Shown: one piece after another, positions 1 through 13,744 of the stretch
How positions within the stretch are numbered: the stretch's first letter is position 1
How the letters are laid out: every line of letters begins with the position of its first letter
Assembly (NCBI GenBank): GCA_030144725.1
Contig: JASKMD010000016.1
Span: 1,045,075-1,109,074, forward strand
DNA from: Haematococcus lacustris
Lineage: Eukaryota > Chlorophyta > Chlorophyceae > Chlamydomonadales > Haematococcaceae
Direction: 5' to 3'
DNA: 64,000 nucleotides
Program-made: the position numbers and the translations under genes
The notes under the pieces: model-generated
The model's database searches: none
What the model was told of the DNA's origin: nothing
What the model saw: the letters and a program-made list of their open reading frames with translations, nothing else

Positions 1-925
1 GGAGGGGAGGGGAGGGGAGGGGAGGGGAGGGGAGGGGAGGGGAGGGGAGGGGAGGGGAGGGGAGGGGGAGGGGAGGGGAGGGGAGGGGAGGGGAGGGGAG
101 GGGAGGTGGGAGGGGAGGGGAGGGGAGGGGAGGGGGGGAGGGGGAGGGGAGGGGAGGGGAGGGGAGGGGGAGGGGAGGGGAGGGGAGGGAGGGGGAGGGG
201 AGGGGAGGGGAGGGGAGGGGAGGGGAGGGGAGGGGAGGGGAGGGGAGGGGAGGGGAGGGGAGGGGAGGGGAGGGAGGGGAGGGGAGGGGGGGGAGGGGAG
301 GGGAGGGGAGGGGAGGGGAGGGGAGGGGAGGGGAGGGAGGGGAGGGGAGGGGAGGGGAGGGGGAGGGGAGGGGAGGGGGAGGGGAGGGGAGGGGAGGGGA
401 GGGGAGGGGAGGGGAGGGGAGGGGAGGGGAGGGGAGGGGGAGGGGGTAGGGGAGGGGAGGGGAGGGGAGGGGAGGGGAGGGGAGGGGAGGGGGAGGGGAG
501 GGGAGGGGAGGGGAGGGGAGGGGAGGGGAGGGGAGGGGAGGGGAGGGGAGGGGAGGGGAGGGGAGGGGAGTGGGAGGGGAGGGGAGGGGAGGGGAGGGGA
601 GGGGAGGGGAGGGGAGGGGAGGGGAGGGGAGGGGAGGGGAGGGGAGGGGAGGGGAGGGGAGGGGAGGGGAGGGGAGGGGAGGGGAGGGGAGGGGGAGGGG
701 AGGGGAGGGGAGGGGAGGGGAGGGGAGGGGAGGGGAGGGGAGGGGAGGGGAGGGGAGGGGAGGGGAGGGGAGGGGAGGGGAGGGGAGGGGAGGGGGTGAG
801 GGGAGGGGAGGGGAGGGGAGGGGAGGGGAGGGGAGGGGAGGGGAGGGGAGGGGAGGGGAGGGGAGGGGAGGGGAGGGGAGGGGAGGGGAGGTGGGGGGGG
901 GGGGGAGGGGAAGGGAGGGGAGGGG
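1..925. repeat. (GGGGA)n microsatellite, about 0.9 kb
   Basis: Nearly uninterrupted pentanucleotide GGGGA, with scattered 4-, 6- and 7-base units and rare T substitutions. The array runs off the left edge of the window. Long open frames across it (Gly/Glu/Arg-rich) exist only because the unit has no stop, so I do not call a gene. The G-rich strand could form G-quadruplexes. Confidence 0.95.
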
Positions 926-2844
926 CGGCAGTGGAGCGCAGGAGGGGGGAAGCGGAGCGACACGGGTGAGTTTGTGGGTAAGGGGAAGGACAAGGGAAGG
1001 GTGTAAACATTAGACCTGCAGCAAACAAGGGGCATGCTAGCCATCAGGCTTGGTACCAAGAGCCTGCAAATCTGCTTCATGCTGGCCACTCACCGTTTGC
1101 TGGGGTGGGGTGGGGTGGGGTGGGGTGGGGTGGGATAGGGGAGGGGTGGGGTGGGCAAGGGGTGGGCGTGTGACCGTCACACCTGCAAGCAACAAGGGGC
1201 GTGCTCACGGTAAGGCTGGGCAATGGGGGCCACTGATGTGCAAGGGGCTGGCCACTCACTGTTATCTCCATGTGCCATTGCTGAATCCTTGCTGCCTCCT
1301 TGTTGGCTGCTGCTCCTCCCTCCTGGCTGTGCCTCCTGGCTGTGGGGGGCATGGGCCTCTTGGCCTTGGCCAACCACTTGCCTTGCCCATGCCTCCTGGC
1401 TGCCACTCCTGGCTGCCGCTCCTAGCTGCTGCTCCTGGCTGCCGCTCCTGGCTGCTCCTCTTGGCTGCTCCTCTTGGTTGCGCCTCCTGGGGAGTGGTGG
1501 GTCTGGCAGGTGGTGCCACCAAGGGTGAGGGTGAGGGTGAGGATGACAGTCACCAAGGGTGAGGGTGAGGGTGAGGATGAGAGTGAGGAGGGGGTGGAGC
1601 GATGGTCGCACGATGAGCGCACAAGGGGGAGCCAAGGGGTTCAGCATGGCAGTTACACAGTCCTTACCTCCATGTTCCTCCTGGCCTGGGTAAGGGTGAG
1701 GGAGAGGAGGAGGAGGGGGGTGTGAGGGAAGGAGGTGAGGGGGAGGAGGTGAGGGGGAGGAGGGAGAAGAGGCATGGGAAAGAAGAGTGGAGTGGAGGGG
1801 AGGGGAGAGGGAGGGGAGGGGGCCTGTTGCTCCTTGCTGCCGCTCTGGCTGCTGAGCTGACCATCACACCTGCAGCAAACAAGGGGCGTGCTAGCGGTTA
1901 GGCTGGGTACAAGGGGTCACTTATGTGCGTGGGGCTAGCCACTCACTGCTTGCTCCATGCGGTTCCTTGATCATTCCTTAGGGGGAGGGAGAGGGGGAGT
2001 GGGGGATCTGGCAGGTGGTGGTGGGCAGTGTGGTAGGGAGGAGGGAGGAGGGAAGAGGGAGGAGGGAAGAGCGAGGAGGGAGGAGGGTACGCTTTTGCTC
2101 TTGTCCGCCGCCCTGGCTGCCGCTACTTGTTGCCGTTGTGGTTGCTGCTTCTGGCTGATGGAAGGTGCCACTGCGCCTTGGCACCGAACCTGCTCAAGCA
2201 ACACATGGCACATGACACATGCCACGCTCCAACCTCGCGGTCGCACCTCAGAATCGCATCTATGCATCGCACCTTTGCAAGCTACCTTTGTGCCGTTCGC
2301 CCTCAATTCTGTGCTTGATCACAAATACCCTATTCCTTTCGCTGATCGCTAATGGCTGCGAAACCGAGCTGCATGCTGGCCTCTTGGCTGATGACTGATG
2401 GCTGCGAAGGCTAGCTGGGCCGCATTTCATGGCCGGCTGTGAGGCTGCGCATTTGGGCGCTGTTGATGTCGCTGCTGCTGAGTTTGGGATGGACGTGTCG
2501 CGTGTTGCGTGTTGCTGCATTACTGCGGGCTTTGCGAGGTCGACATGGTTTCCTCTCATGGCGCCTCGCGACCTCATGGCACACCAACGGCTTGCTTGGT
2601 GGCAGCTAGCGCAGATCCCAATACCAAGCCCGTCAGTTTTCGCGCTCTTGCATGCAAGTCACATGCAGAAAGCGGGGTTGGCGAAACCCTGCACAGCGTC
2701 TTTGAATCACTTAGGAGAAATCAACACAAGGAACGAAACCCTGCACAAGGTCGGCGAAACCCTGCACGAGGTCAGGGTTGACTTAGAAAAAGTCCATGCT
2801 TTGATCGAAACCCTGCACTAGGTTAGCAACTTGACTTTGCACAT
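926..2844. other. No recognised gene; short repeated blocks
   Basis: I see no supportable gene here. There is a (GGGGT)n run at about 1,098-1,133 and a block of CTGGCTGCCGCTCC-like repeats at about 1,300-1,480. The motif CAAGGGGCRTGCT recurs near 1,028, 1,192 and 1,877 with similar flanks, as if a unit of several hundred bases was duplicated. At 2,690-2,820 the phrase GAAACCCTGCAC occurs four times. The frame at 2,429-2,821 carries this last motif as a Glu-Thr-Leu-His repeat, but nothing shows that it is a gene. Confidence 0.6.
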
Positions 2845-3105
2845 GCTACCTACTAGGTTGTGCTTCTATTCTGATGCCTGACAACTCCTCATACTCGCAA
2901 ATTTTAAAAAGTCACTTCAGTCAGTAAGCACCATCTCCCTTAGCCAAATTCGGGGTGAGAACCAGGCTGATGGTCCAGCAGCTCCGCAATGACCAAGAAT
3001 TTCACTTTGGCCCAAGAGAGTCTTCTCCTCCACTAGGTCACAGCAGCCTACATGCCAAGTCTCAGACCTCAACTCGCAAGTTTGCCGAGCCAGCCAGCCC
3101 CTGTG
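2845..3105. repeat. Direct repeat R1, copy 1, upstream of a minisatellite
   Basis: About 260 bases from CTACCTACTAGGTTG to a CCAGCCAG motif. They closely match 4,358-4,617, sharing blocks such as TTTGGCCCAAGAGAGTCTT and GGTCACAGCAGC. Both copies end directly at a tandem array: this one at the CAGGACCCTGTGG array, the other at the CCCTGG array. No coding signal is seen. Confidence 0.8.
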
Positions 3106-4110
3106 GGCCAGGACCCTGTGGTGAGGTGCCAGAACCCTGTGGTGTGGTGCCAGGACCCTGTGGTGTGGTGCCAGGACCCTGTGGTGTAGGTGCGGCAGAA
3201 CCCTGTAGCCAAACGTCGCAGGACCCTGTAGGCGTGCGGCAGAACCCTGTAGCCAAACGTCGCAGGACCCTGTAGGCGTGCGGCAGAACCCTGTAGCCAA
3301 ACGTCGCAGGACCCTGTAGGCGTGCGGCAGAACCCTGTAGCCAAACGTCGCAGGACCCTTTAGACGTGTGTCGTGAGACCCTGTAGGCGTGCGGCAGGAC
3401 CCTGTAGACAAACGTCGCAGGACCCTGTAGGCGTGCGCAGAACCCTGTAGCCAACGTGCGGCTGGTAGGACCCTGTGGTGTGGTACCAGGACCCTGTGGG
3501 CCAGGACCCTGTGGTGAGGTGCCAGGACCCTGGTGGGGCCAGGACCCTGTAGGTGCAGGACCCTGTGGTGTGGTACCAGGACCCTGTGGGCCAGGACCCT
3601 GTGGTGAGGTGCCAGGACCCTGTGGTGAGGAGCCAGGACCCTGTGGTGCCAGGACCCTGTGGTGTGGTGCCAGGACCCTGTGTGCCAGGACCCTGTGGTG
3701 AGGGACCAGGACCCTGTGGTTCCAGGACCCTGTCATGTGGTACCAGGACCCTGTTGGCCAGGACCCTGTGGTGTGGTGCCAGGACCCTGTGGTGAGGTGC
3801 CAGGACCCTGTGGTGCCAGGACCCTGTGGTGAGGTGCCAGGACCCTGTGGGCCAGGACCCTGTGGTGAGGTGCCATGACCCTGTGGTGAGGTACCAGGAC
3901 CCTGTGGTGCCAGAACCCTGTGGTGTGGTGCCAGGACCCTGTGTGCCAGAACCCTGTGGTCAGGTGCCAGGACCCTGTAGGTGTGCAGCAGGACCCTGTG
4001 GTGAGGTACCAGGACCCTGTGGTGCCAGAACCCTGTGGTGAGGGGCCAGGACCCTGTGAGCCAGAACCCTGTGGTGTGGTGCCAGGACCCTGTGTGGAAA
4101 GGCACTCATC
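3106..4110. repeat. CAGGACCCTGTGG minisatellite, about 1 kb
   Basis: Irregular tandem array. Most units are about 20 bases (CAGGACCCTGTGGTGWGGTGC with variants). At 3,190-3,460 there is a 44-base unit, a CAGGACCCTGTAGGCGTGC segment followed by GGCAGAACCCTGTAGCC. Isolated copies with inverted partners (for example GTACAGGGTCCT) continue to about 4,335. Open frames across the array are repeat artefacts. Confidence 0.9.
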
Positions 4111-4357
4111 GTAGGACCCTGTACAGGGTCCTGGCACACATGGTCGAAAGCATCCAAACGGGGTCAACAGGACCAACCACAAGCTATGTAGGAATCCTAA
4201 CATGGTTCTATCACATAGGGATGCAAGGAATGATTAAAACATCTACACTCATCAGGTACACAGGACCCTGCACCGGGTCCTACGACCATGGTGACGCTAG
4301 GAACCGGTACAGGGTCCTAGGACACGGGCCATAGCTCATCACTGGCTTGGACGTTTT

Positions 4358-4617
4358 GCATGCCACCTACTAGGTTGGGCAGCTGTAACCACCCTTTACA
4401 ACCTCTCATACTCACATTTCATGAAAAGTCACTTTGGTCACACGGTGCCAACTCCCTTAGCCAAAATCAGGGTCACAGCCCCATACCTGGCCCAGCAGCT
4501 CGACACCGAGTGAGAATTACACTTTGGCCCAAGAGAGTCTTGTCATCCCCTAGGTCACAGCAGCATACATACCAACTTTCAGACCTCAACTCTCAGGTTT
4601 TTCAAGCCAGCCAGGCC
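4358..4617. repeat. Direct repeat R1, copy 2, upstream of the CCCTGG array
   Basis: Second copy of the 260-base repeat found at 2,845-3,105. It is followed almost immediately by the CCCTGG array. The pair therefore brackets the minisatellite and may mark a duplicated unit. Confidence 0.8.
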
Positions 4618-4632
4618 TTAATTTGCACGAGT

Positions 4633-4823
4633 GGGCCCTGGCCCTGGCCCTGGCCCTGGCCCTGGCCCTGGCCCTGGCCCTGGCCCTGGCCCTGGCCCTG
4701 GCCCTGGCCCTGGCCCTGGCCCTGGCCCTGGCCCTGGCCCTGGCCCTGGCCCTGGCCCTGGCCCTGGCCCTGGCCCTGGCCCTGGCCCTGGCCCTGGCCC
4801 TGGCCCTGGCCCTGGCCCTGGCC
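4633..4823. repeat. (CCCTGG)n array in a former GH9 intron
   Basis: About 31 perfect CCCTGG hexamers. Sequence just downstream (4,830-4,995) matches the intron upstream of the equivalent exon in GH9 copy B (20,521-20,683). The array is therefore the shorter relative of the 20,095-20,520 array. Confidence 0.95.
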
Positions 4824-4995
4824 CACCTGGCCCACCTGTGTATACAGTGCAGTGGATACAGCACATCGCAGGCGTGTCCTCAGCAGTGCCACAGAGTTGT
4901 CACCACAATCACCAGGCCTGCTGGTCATATCACAGATCACAGATCATGGCTGCTTGCATTGTGCATTCATGGCGACCCGTTGCTTGCATTCACAG

Positions 4996-7282
<2,287 letters not shown>

Positions 7283-8689
7283 CCATCTGCTGCTATGATC
7301 AGCCCCCCTCCCCCAGCACCTGTGGGCTGACCCTTCCACCGTGTTTGTTGTAGGCTTTGTTGAAAGGGGAGCATTGCCACCCTGTCCCGCACAAAATAAT
7401 ATCAACTGCCAACTCCCTAGTCCATGCACAGGCTCGACACCACTTGCATATGCCAAGTCTGGCGACACATGCATCTTCAGTGTTGCGTTGTGCGGTGGCA
7501 GCATGCCATTTTAGGATCTGCACACTATGTACAGTTGCATGCACACGTTGCTTCATGCTTCCCGCCTGACAAGTCACCATCATCGGACACATATTGTTTT
7601 GCACTTGCCTTGACCACCTTATAGCTGCTCTGAGTCAGTGTTTGCAGCAATATCATGCACCTATCCCTAACAAATGACCCGTATTACCCTCACTGTGCAC
7701 GGCTTCTGATTGCATAACTGACGGGTGTGGTGACTGGGGTGGTGATGACAGGGTTTGCCCTTTCACATTGTGTACTAGCTTGAGAGTAGGCCTTGCAAGT
7801 GGTGGGGTGTCGCGCCATGCCAGACTGTTGTCCCGGTCCTCGCTCCGCTACGCCGCACTGTAAGCTGTCTCCGCTGAGGTCTCCGCTGAGGTCTCCGCTG
7901 CAGGTCTCAACTGTCAGCTAACAAGCAGCTAAGGTCGTGTCATCAAATGCAACGGCTGTCAAAGGACGGACACGCGCACAGTGTGACAGCGGACAGCATA
8001 AAAGCTCCGTTTGCCGCAGATTGCCATCTTACTTGGCGCAGGCATACGTGCCTGCGCCGATTACCGCGCGGACCCCAAGCAGTCAGCCCCGGTGTGGGCC
8101 ACGCTGGAACCATCGCTTATGCGATGCGGAAGGAGCCCATTGAAGGTGAGCTCCGCCACAGCACCAGCAAAACCAGCACCACACCAGCACTAGCACCGCA
8201 GTCCAGCAGCCCCGCAATAAAGCAGCCCCGTTACGTACTTACTAACTATTGCCCTATGCTTGTGCTTGTGTCCGCAGATCGACGCGCCAAGTCGTGACCG
8301 CGCATTAATCCTGACACACGGCACGTACACACGGCACCTCTCTGAAAGGTAAGCCCCTGGCCCTTGTTGCCCCGCACATAGCCCGCACACCTTGCCCTTG
8401 TTGCCCCGCATATGCCATTGTCCCGCACATAGCACACAGCGCACAACGCACACAGGTAAGCAAGTCCCGCACATAGCCCGCATAGCTCAAGTTGCCCTGG
8501 TTACTCCGCACGTAGCACATAGCCCACACTCCCGCACTCCACCCTAATGTCCCCGTGCCCTTTGTGCCCGCAGGTATCGCCGGACACATCGGGGCGATTA
8601 ACTAAATTCCGTGTCCACAGAGCGCGTCAGTGCTCTCAAAGCCCAGCCCAAGAGCTCTGGCGACTCGAGGGTTGGTTAGGGTAGGAAGG
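7283..8689. other. No recognised gene; CCCGCACATAG repeats
   Basis: The first 60 bases resemble the 3' flank of GH9-B. Between about 8,360 and 8,560 the motif CCCGCACATAGC recurs at irregular spacing. Open frames at 7,947-8,297 have no recognisable similarity. Confidence 0.5.
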
Positions 8690-8748
8690 TTTCGCCAGGC
8701 TGTTAGCCTGTAAGCAATTAAGCTGTTAGTTTTGGTGGGGAGCCCAGT
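8690..8748 (+). mobile_element. Fanzor element F0, 3'-end remnant, left part
   Basis: The stretch from CAGGCTGTTAGCCTG to GGGGAGCCCAGT matches the start of the conserved 3' non-coding end of Fanzor elements F1 (16,195-16,275) and F2 (33,270-33,325). It includes a hairpin with CAGGCT/AGCCTG arms. It stops exactly where the long-inverted-repeat element begins and resumes at 11,011. Confidence 0.7.
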
Positions 8749-8980
8749 TCAGCTGTGACACGCCTGATAAAATGTTCGCATGGGTCAGTTTGGGTCACAC
8801 AGGCCACCCCAGGACATCGCGTTTGCACCATCCTGCTCTATAGCTCAAGCCGTGTCTGTGTCGCAAGCCTCTAGTACGGCCGCAATGGTGGTGGGCGAAC
8901 ATGTTCCCTCGCGGATGAGCTTATAATAGTGGCCTCTATCACTAGACATCGCACAAATTGTTCCAGCGACGCGTTGCAAA

Positions 8981-9539
8981 ATCACGTGACTGTCCAGTCG
9001 AGCGCAACAGGAGCCGGAGGTGCATCTATAGTCCTAGTTTGCTCATGTACGTGGCGCAGCACCATCACAAGCGGCATGCCCCATTCCTCGACTGACCGGA
9101 ATTCGGTGTTCCTGTGACTGGCGCCAGGCACTAGCCAGGGCTCCATCCGCGACCATTGTCACACACATGTGTCCGTGGCAAACCCATCTACACAACAGGT
9201 AAGGTTGCTGCAACATGCAAGTGGGGTGTGAGTGACAACTTCACAACAAGCCCATGGCACGCCCAGCCATGCCACAGCCATGTTTACTAATGAAATGGTA
9301 TGCCACTTAGCTAATGGCCTGCTTGCACCCAAATGAAACTACAGCCCAAGTTTCATTTGGCGCTGACGATGCGTACAACACTAACATGGGTATGTAACCC
9401 CCCAAGCTCATGTCCTCTCACTACTACCATGTGCCATCCTATTCGGCTGCAGGAAGGCATGCCGAGGTGTCTCTGTTGAGGTGTGTGATGGCAAGCATGG
9501 GTCTGGTTGGTGACAGGTGACATGTGCACCGCCAGAGCA
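8981..9539 (+). repeat. Left inverted-repeat arm, 559 bp
   Basis: Runs from ATCACGTGAC to GCCAGAGCA and pairs with 10,768-10,210 on the other strand with only a few mismatches. Confidence 0.92.
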
Positions 9540-9952
9540 TCCAACCAGTCAGCTATGTGCATGTTCTGCACTGGCTTCACGGTGGGCTGCCCATTGCCCA
9601 CCACAGCCCACAACTCTTTCAGCTGGTTTTTTTTACAGCAAGCTTGGCAGTGGTTGCATGCTTGCTTGTTGGCATGATCACAGAGGTGGACCGCTGCCTT
9701 GTTAGCTGCAATCGCAGGTGGCGCACCTGCCGCCGCAGTGCCTCTGCTGCCTCATCCACATTTGACTTCACCCGGGCTGGTAGAGGCGCAGAGGGTGGAG
9801 GAGGTCTACAGGAACATGTGAACACCCTGCAACAAGGAGGTCTACAGGAACATGTGAACGAACAAACATATGATGCATGGCCACTAACCTTAAACCGTGA
9901 TTGTGTGGCGGGCCCCTCGCTGCTGCCGGACACCGGGCGTTGTGCGGCAGTT

Positions 9953-10209
9953 GCAGCCACATGCGCCAGCCCAGCCCCCTGCCCCTGCAGCCCTGCCCCT
10001 CCCTGCCCCTTGCTGCTGCCAGCTGCCAGGATGGTGGGTGGACGCCGGGCAGGACCTGCAGCCACATGCGCCAGCCCAGCCCCCTGCCCCTGCAGCCCTG
10101 CCCCTCCCTGCCCCTTGCTGCTGCCAGCTGCCAGGATGGTGGGTGGACGCCGGGCAGGACCTGCAGCCACATGCGCCAGCCCAGCCCCCTGCCCCTGCAG
10201 CCCTGCCCC
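9953..10209 (+). repeat. 105-bp tandem repeat in the element's centre
   Basis: Starts at GCAGCCACATGCGCCAGC; the same phrase recurs at 9,953, 10,058 and 10,163, giving about 2.5 copies. Open in several frames, with no recognised product. Confidence 0.9.
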
Positions 10210-10768
10210 TGCTCTGGCGGTGCACATGTCACCTGTCACCAACTAGACCCATGCTTGCCATCACACACCTCAACAGAGACACCTCGGCATGCCTTCCTGC
10301 AGCCGAATAGGATGGCACATGGTAGTAGTGAGAGGACATGAGCTTGGGGGGTTACATACCCATGTTAGTGTTGTACGCATCGTCAGCGCCAAATGAAACT
10401 TGGGCTGTAGTTTCATTTGGGTGCAAGCAGGCCATTAGCTAAGTGGCATACCATTTCATTAGTAAACATGGCTGTGGCATGGCTGGGCGTGCCATGGGCT
10501 TGTTGTGAAGTTGTCACTCACACCCCACTTGCATGTTGCAGCAACCTTACCTATTGTGTAAATGGGTTTGCCACGGACACATGTGTGTGACAATCGTCGC
10601 GGATGGAGCCCTGGCTAGTGCCTGGCGCCAGTCACAGGAACACCGAATTCCGGTCAGTCGAGGCATGGGGCATGCCGCTTTTGATGGTGCTGCGCCACTT
10701 ACTAGATATAACTAGGACTATAGATGCACCTCCCGCCACCGTCGCGCTCGGCTGGACCGTCACGTGAT
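10210..10768 (-). repeat. Right inverted-repeat arm, 559 bp
   Basis: Reverse complement of 8,981-9,539. Equal arm lengths suggest little independent decay, so insertion or arm homogenisation was recent relative to the host Fanzor remnant. Confidence 0.92.
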
Positions 10769-11010
10769 GCTGCACGGTACTGCGATAGGCATTCTGACCC
10801 GCACGACCTTACAACAGCTAGCACTCAATAGCAAGCTTGCGTCTCAAGCACATTTTAAGTGGAGGGCGCCACAGGCTTCAGGCCAGGCACAACCATCAGC
10901 AGGATACAGCGCAAAAGGACGATTGCAATGCAGCAGGCGCAACTGCTTTCCGTGGCCTATGGGCTCCGTTCGTCAAAATTTGAAATTTCCTCAGGGCGTG
11001 TCACAGCTGA

Positions 11011-11165
11011 GCCCAGTGGTCTGTCCCGGGAAAGTGCCATCTTCGTGGGGATGGCAGCCATCAAGGGTGCGACCGAGGATGCTTCAATATGATTGTAGCG
11101 GAGTGAGATTACCCACAGGCCGACATGTTGTTCCTTGTTGAATGAGTTTTGTCGGTCTGTTGTCC
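11011..11165 (+). mobile_element. Fanzor element F0, 3'-end remnant, right part
   Basis: Continues the 3' end interrupted at 8,748. It carries the conserved blocks CATCAAGGGTGCGACCGAGG, GAGATTACCCACAGGC and GTTGTTCCTTGTTGAATGAG, as in F1 and F2. It is more diverged from F1 and F2 than they are from each other. Confidence 0.8.
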
Positions 11166-11427
11166 CGGTCAAGCTTTGTTTGTTTGTTGTCCCGGTCATG
11201 ATTGTAAACAATTAACGTCTTTACGTTTACAGCCAGCGCGCATTGGGAGAGCTGTAGCCGAGGCCTACAACGTGGCTCTCAATCAAACGGCGATGGCGCG
11301 GACACGGACTACCCATGGCCGGCCGACCGGCCCTCACACTCTCTCAGCCTAACTGCACCCCTCCCACCTCCCTCCCACTTCCCTTCCTAGCAACACCCTG
11401 CCCTCCCACACCCGATGAAAGCACCTT
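11166..11427. other. Spacer between Fanzor copies F0 and F1
   Basis: A short direct repeat TTGTTGTCCCGGTCA occurs twice, near 11,160 and 11,187. No gene is recognised. Confidence 0.5.
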
Positions 11428-13112
11428 TGCCAGCCAATCAGGCTTTGTAAACTATGTTGTTTATAGTTGGCTTGTGGAGAATTATGTAATAAAAGATATC
11501 ACTTTCGCCCCACTCCGGTTGCCGGCCCTCCGGTTGGACGGCGACCTGATGCACCCCCCAGCACGCTTACTCCGCTCCGATGGTGTTGCTCAGTCTCTGT
11601 GATGTCCCCGAAAAGGAATCGCAAGCGCCCCGTCTCCCCCGCACCCTCCGCAGCCGGTAAGCCGCAACGCTTGAGGAAAGGCCCCGAAGTTGACTGACGA
11701 CGCGGCGCAGTGTGCCCCACGCGCCATTGCGACTCCGTGCATCAAGCCAACCAGCGGTTGTTGTGCTTTCCCATGTCTGCAGGTGCCAGTGGCAGTGGGC
11801 AGCAAGTCCAGGGGCAGGGGCAGGCTGCCAAGGTAGTGATTGGACAGCGTCGCCAGGTCATCAAAGTTGGCCTGCGTGGATTTGTGAAGGCAGCCCTGCC
11901 TGATCTCAGCCCAGCCCAAATTGGCGGCATTGTGTCAGAGATTAACAAGCGCTTGACCATGGGCAGGAAGCGATGCTGCCTAACAGCAGTCCTGTGCCTC
12001 TCCTTGTTGCTCCAGTCCTTCCTAGGCCAGCCCAGTCCGGCCCAGCCCCCTCTAGAGTTCCCAACAGCAGGTCCAGCCCCAGGCCCTCCTCCCCCACCTG
12101 ACCTAGCCTGCCCTCCCTATGCCCACCCCCGCCTTGCCACATGCAGCTCCCCCCGCACTGCAGCCGCCCCAGGTCAGCTGCCTCCCCCAGTGCAGCTGGA
12201 CATCTGGGACCCACAGCTGCTGGCACAGATCAAAGATGCCATGGAGCTGCTCGCCAAAGCTAGTGTCATTGAGCACATGATGCGTGGCCCCCACCACCGT
12301 GGCATCAGGCAGCTGCCCGGTGAGGTGGCGGTGTTTGAGCAGCCCAGCAGCGCCTGGCCGGTGGCCATGCTCAAGCAGCTGGATGAGGTGCATCTGACAG
12401 GGGACGGCAACTCCCTCAACGCCAACGCCACCACCATCATCACCATCATCAAGGAGTTCTACCGGCACCCGGGGCGGTTTATCAACAAGTGGGCCAAGGC
12501 GGTGGGGGTGGGTTCAGCCGGGAGATGAAGAAACACTTCCCCCAGCTAGTGCTAGGCCGCCTAGACTACAGCCAGCCGGACACAAAGCACAGGTAACGCT
12601 TGCCGGCCAACAGCGTGCTGCGGCAGCCTAGGTGGAAGAAAGAGGTAGTAAAGCACAGGAGGCTGTTGGGACTGCCGGCCACGTGGCGGGAGGGACAGGA
12701 CTCCATAGGGAAGGGGGGGGCAGGCAGGCTACCTTTAGAGAATAGGGTGCGCTATGTCTTGTTTCTGGCAGACAGCCCCCCATGCCATACCCCATGGTAA
12801 CAGCCACCACCAACGCACCTGCCCACGCCCCTTCACCATGCTCCCCATGGTGGGGGTGCGGGCCAGGCATTTCGGCATGGGGTGCTGACTGACCTGGTCA
12901 TGACCACCCTCACAAGGTCCCAGCTTGAGGCAGACAGCCTGCCCCATTGGCAGAAGTTCATCCAGTACAACCAGCTGCAGAATAGCGAGTGGGACTTTGC
13001 GCGCAGGGTAGAGACAGATGGGGTCAGCGTCAGCGTGCACTTCGTGCGCAATTAGGTAGTCAAGGAGCCAGTGGAGCCGCCCTCCATCGGGCGTGAGGTC
13101 ACAGCCACCAGC

Positions 13113-13490
13113 CATGTCCACCACCTCCTCCTGCTAGCAGCCCGCGCGGACATATGGCATATCGCGCAGCCATGTCCACCACCTCCTCCTGCTAGCAGCC
13201 CGCGTGGACATATGGCATATCGCGCAGCCATGTCCACCACCTCCTCCTGCTAGCAGCCCGCGCGGACATATGGCATATCGCGCAGCCATGTCCACCACCT
13301 CCTCCTGCTAGCAGCCCGCGTGGACATATGGCATATCGCGCAGCCATGTCCACCACCTCCTCCTGATAGCAGCCCACGCGGACATATGGCATATCGCGCA
13401 GCCATGTCCACCACCTCCTCCTGCTAGCAGCCCGCGCGGACATATGGCATATCGCGCAGCCATGTCCACCACCTCCTCCTGCTCACATCG
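13113..13490 (+). repeat. 58-bp tandem repeat in Fanzor F1
   Basis: Seven units beginning CCATGTCCACCACCTCC, starting at 13,113, 13,171, 13,229, 13,287, 13,345, 13,403 and 13,461. Followed by CCACCTCC-rich sequence to about 13,740. Confidence 0.95.
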
Positions 13491-13744
13491 TTCCTCAGTC
13501 ATCCAACACCTTTCTTCACTTCCATCTTCACCTCCACCTCCTTCTCCACCTCCACCTCCATCTTCCACTACACCTCCACCTCCTTCTTCCACTACACCTC
13601 CACCTCCTTCTTCACCTCCACCTCCATCTTCACCTCCACCTCCTGTTCACCTCCACCTCCTTCACCTGCACTTGCCTCTTCACCTACTCCCCACCCCCCA
13701 TCGCCACCTACACCCCCATCTCCACCTAAACCCTCATCTTCGAC

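Larger units (their letters stand above)
8749..11010. mobile_element. Non-autonomous foldback / long-TIR DNA transposon, 2.26 kb
   Basis: Ends are a perfect 16-bp inverted repeat: TCAGCTGTGACACGCC at 8,749-8,764 and its complement at 10,995-11,010. Flanking GCCCAGT (8,742-8,748 and 11,011-11,017) is a 7-bp direct repeat, 8 bp if the bordering A is counted, as expected of a target-site duplication. Inside lie 559-bp arms, nearly perfect complements, at 8,981-9,539 and 10,210-10,768. Between the outer tips and these arms the complementarity is weak. The centre (9,540-10,209) holds no transposase-like frame, only a 105-bp tandem repeat. Long arms and a 7-8 bp duplication fit Mutator-like or hAT-type foldback elements; I cannot decide the superfamily. 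Confidence 0.85.

Noticed and set aside
106..969. Gly/Glu/Arg-rich protein in the GGGGA tract
   Set aside because: Pure microsatellite translation; no start context, no splice logic, no homology by eye.
2845..4617. The R1 direct repeats as long terminal repeats of a retrotransposon
   Set aside because: No TG...CA ends, primer-binding site or polymerase frames; the 1.2 kb between them is minisatellite.
8341..8560. CRISPR-like array of CCCGCACATAG repeats
   Set aside because: Repeat length and spacing are irregular, there are no cas-like genes, and the genome is eukaryotic.
9524..10246. Transposase gene inside the long-inverted-repeat element
   Set aside because: The frame is made of inverted-repeat arm plus a 105-bp tandem repeat and shows no catalytic motif.
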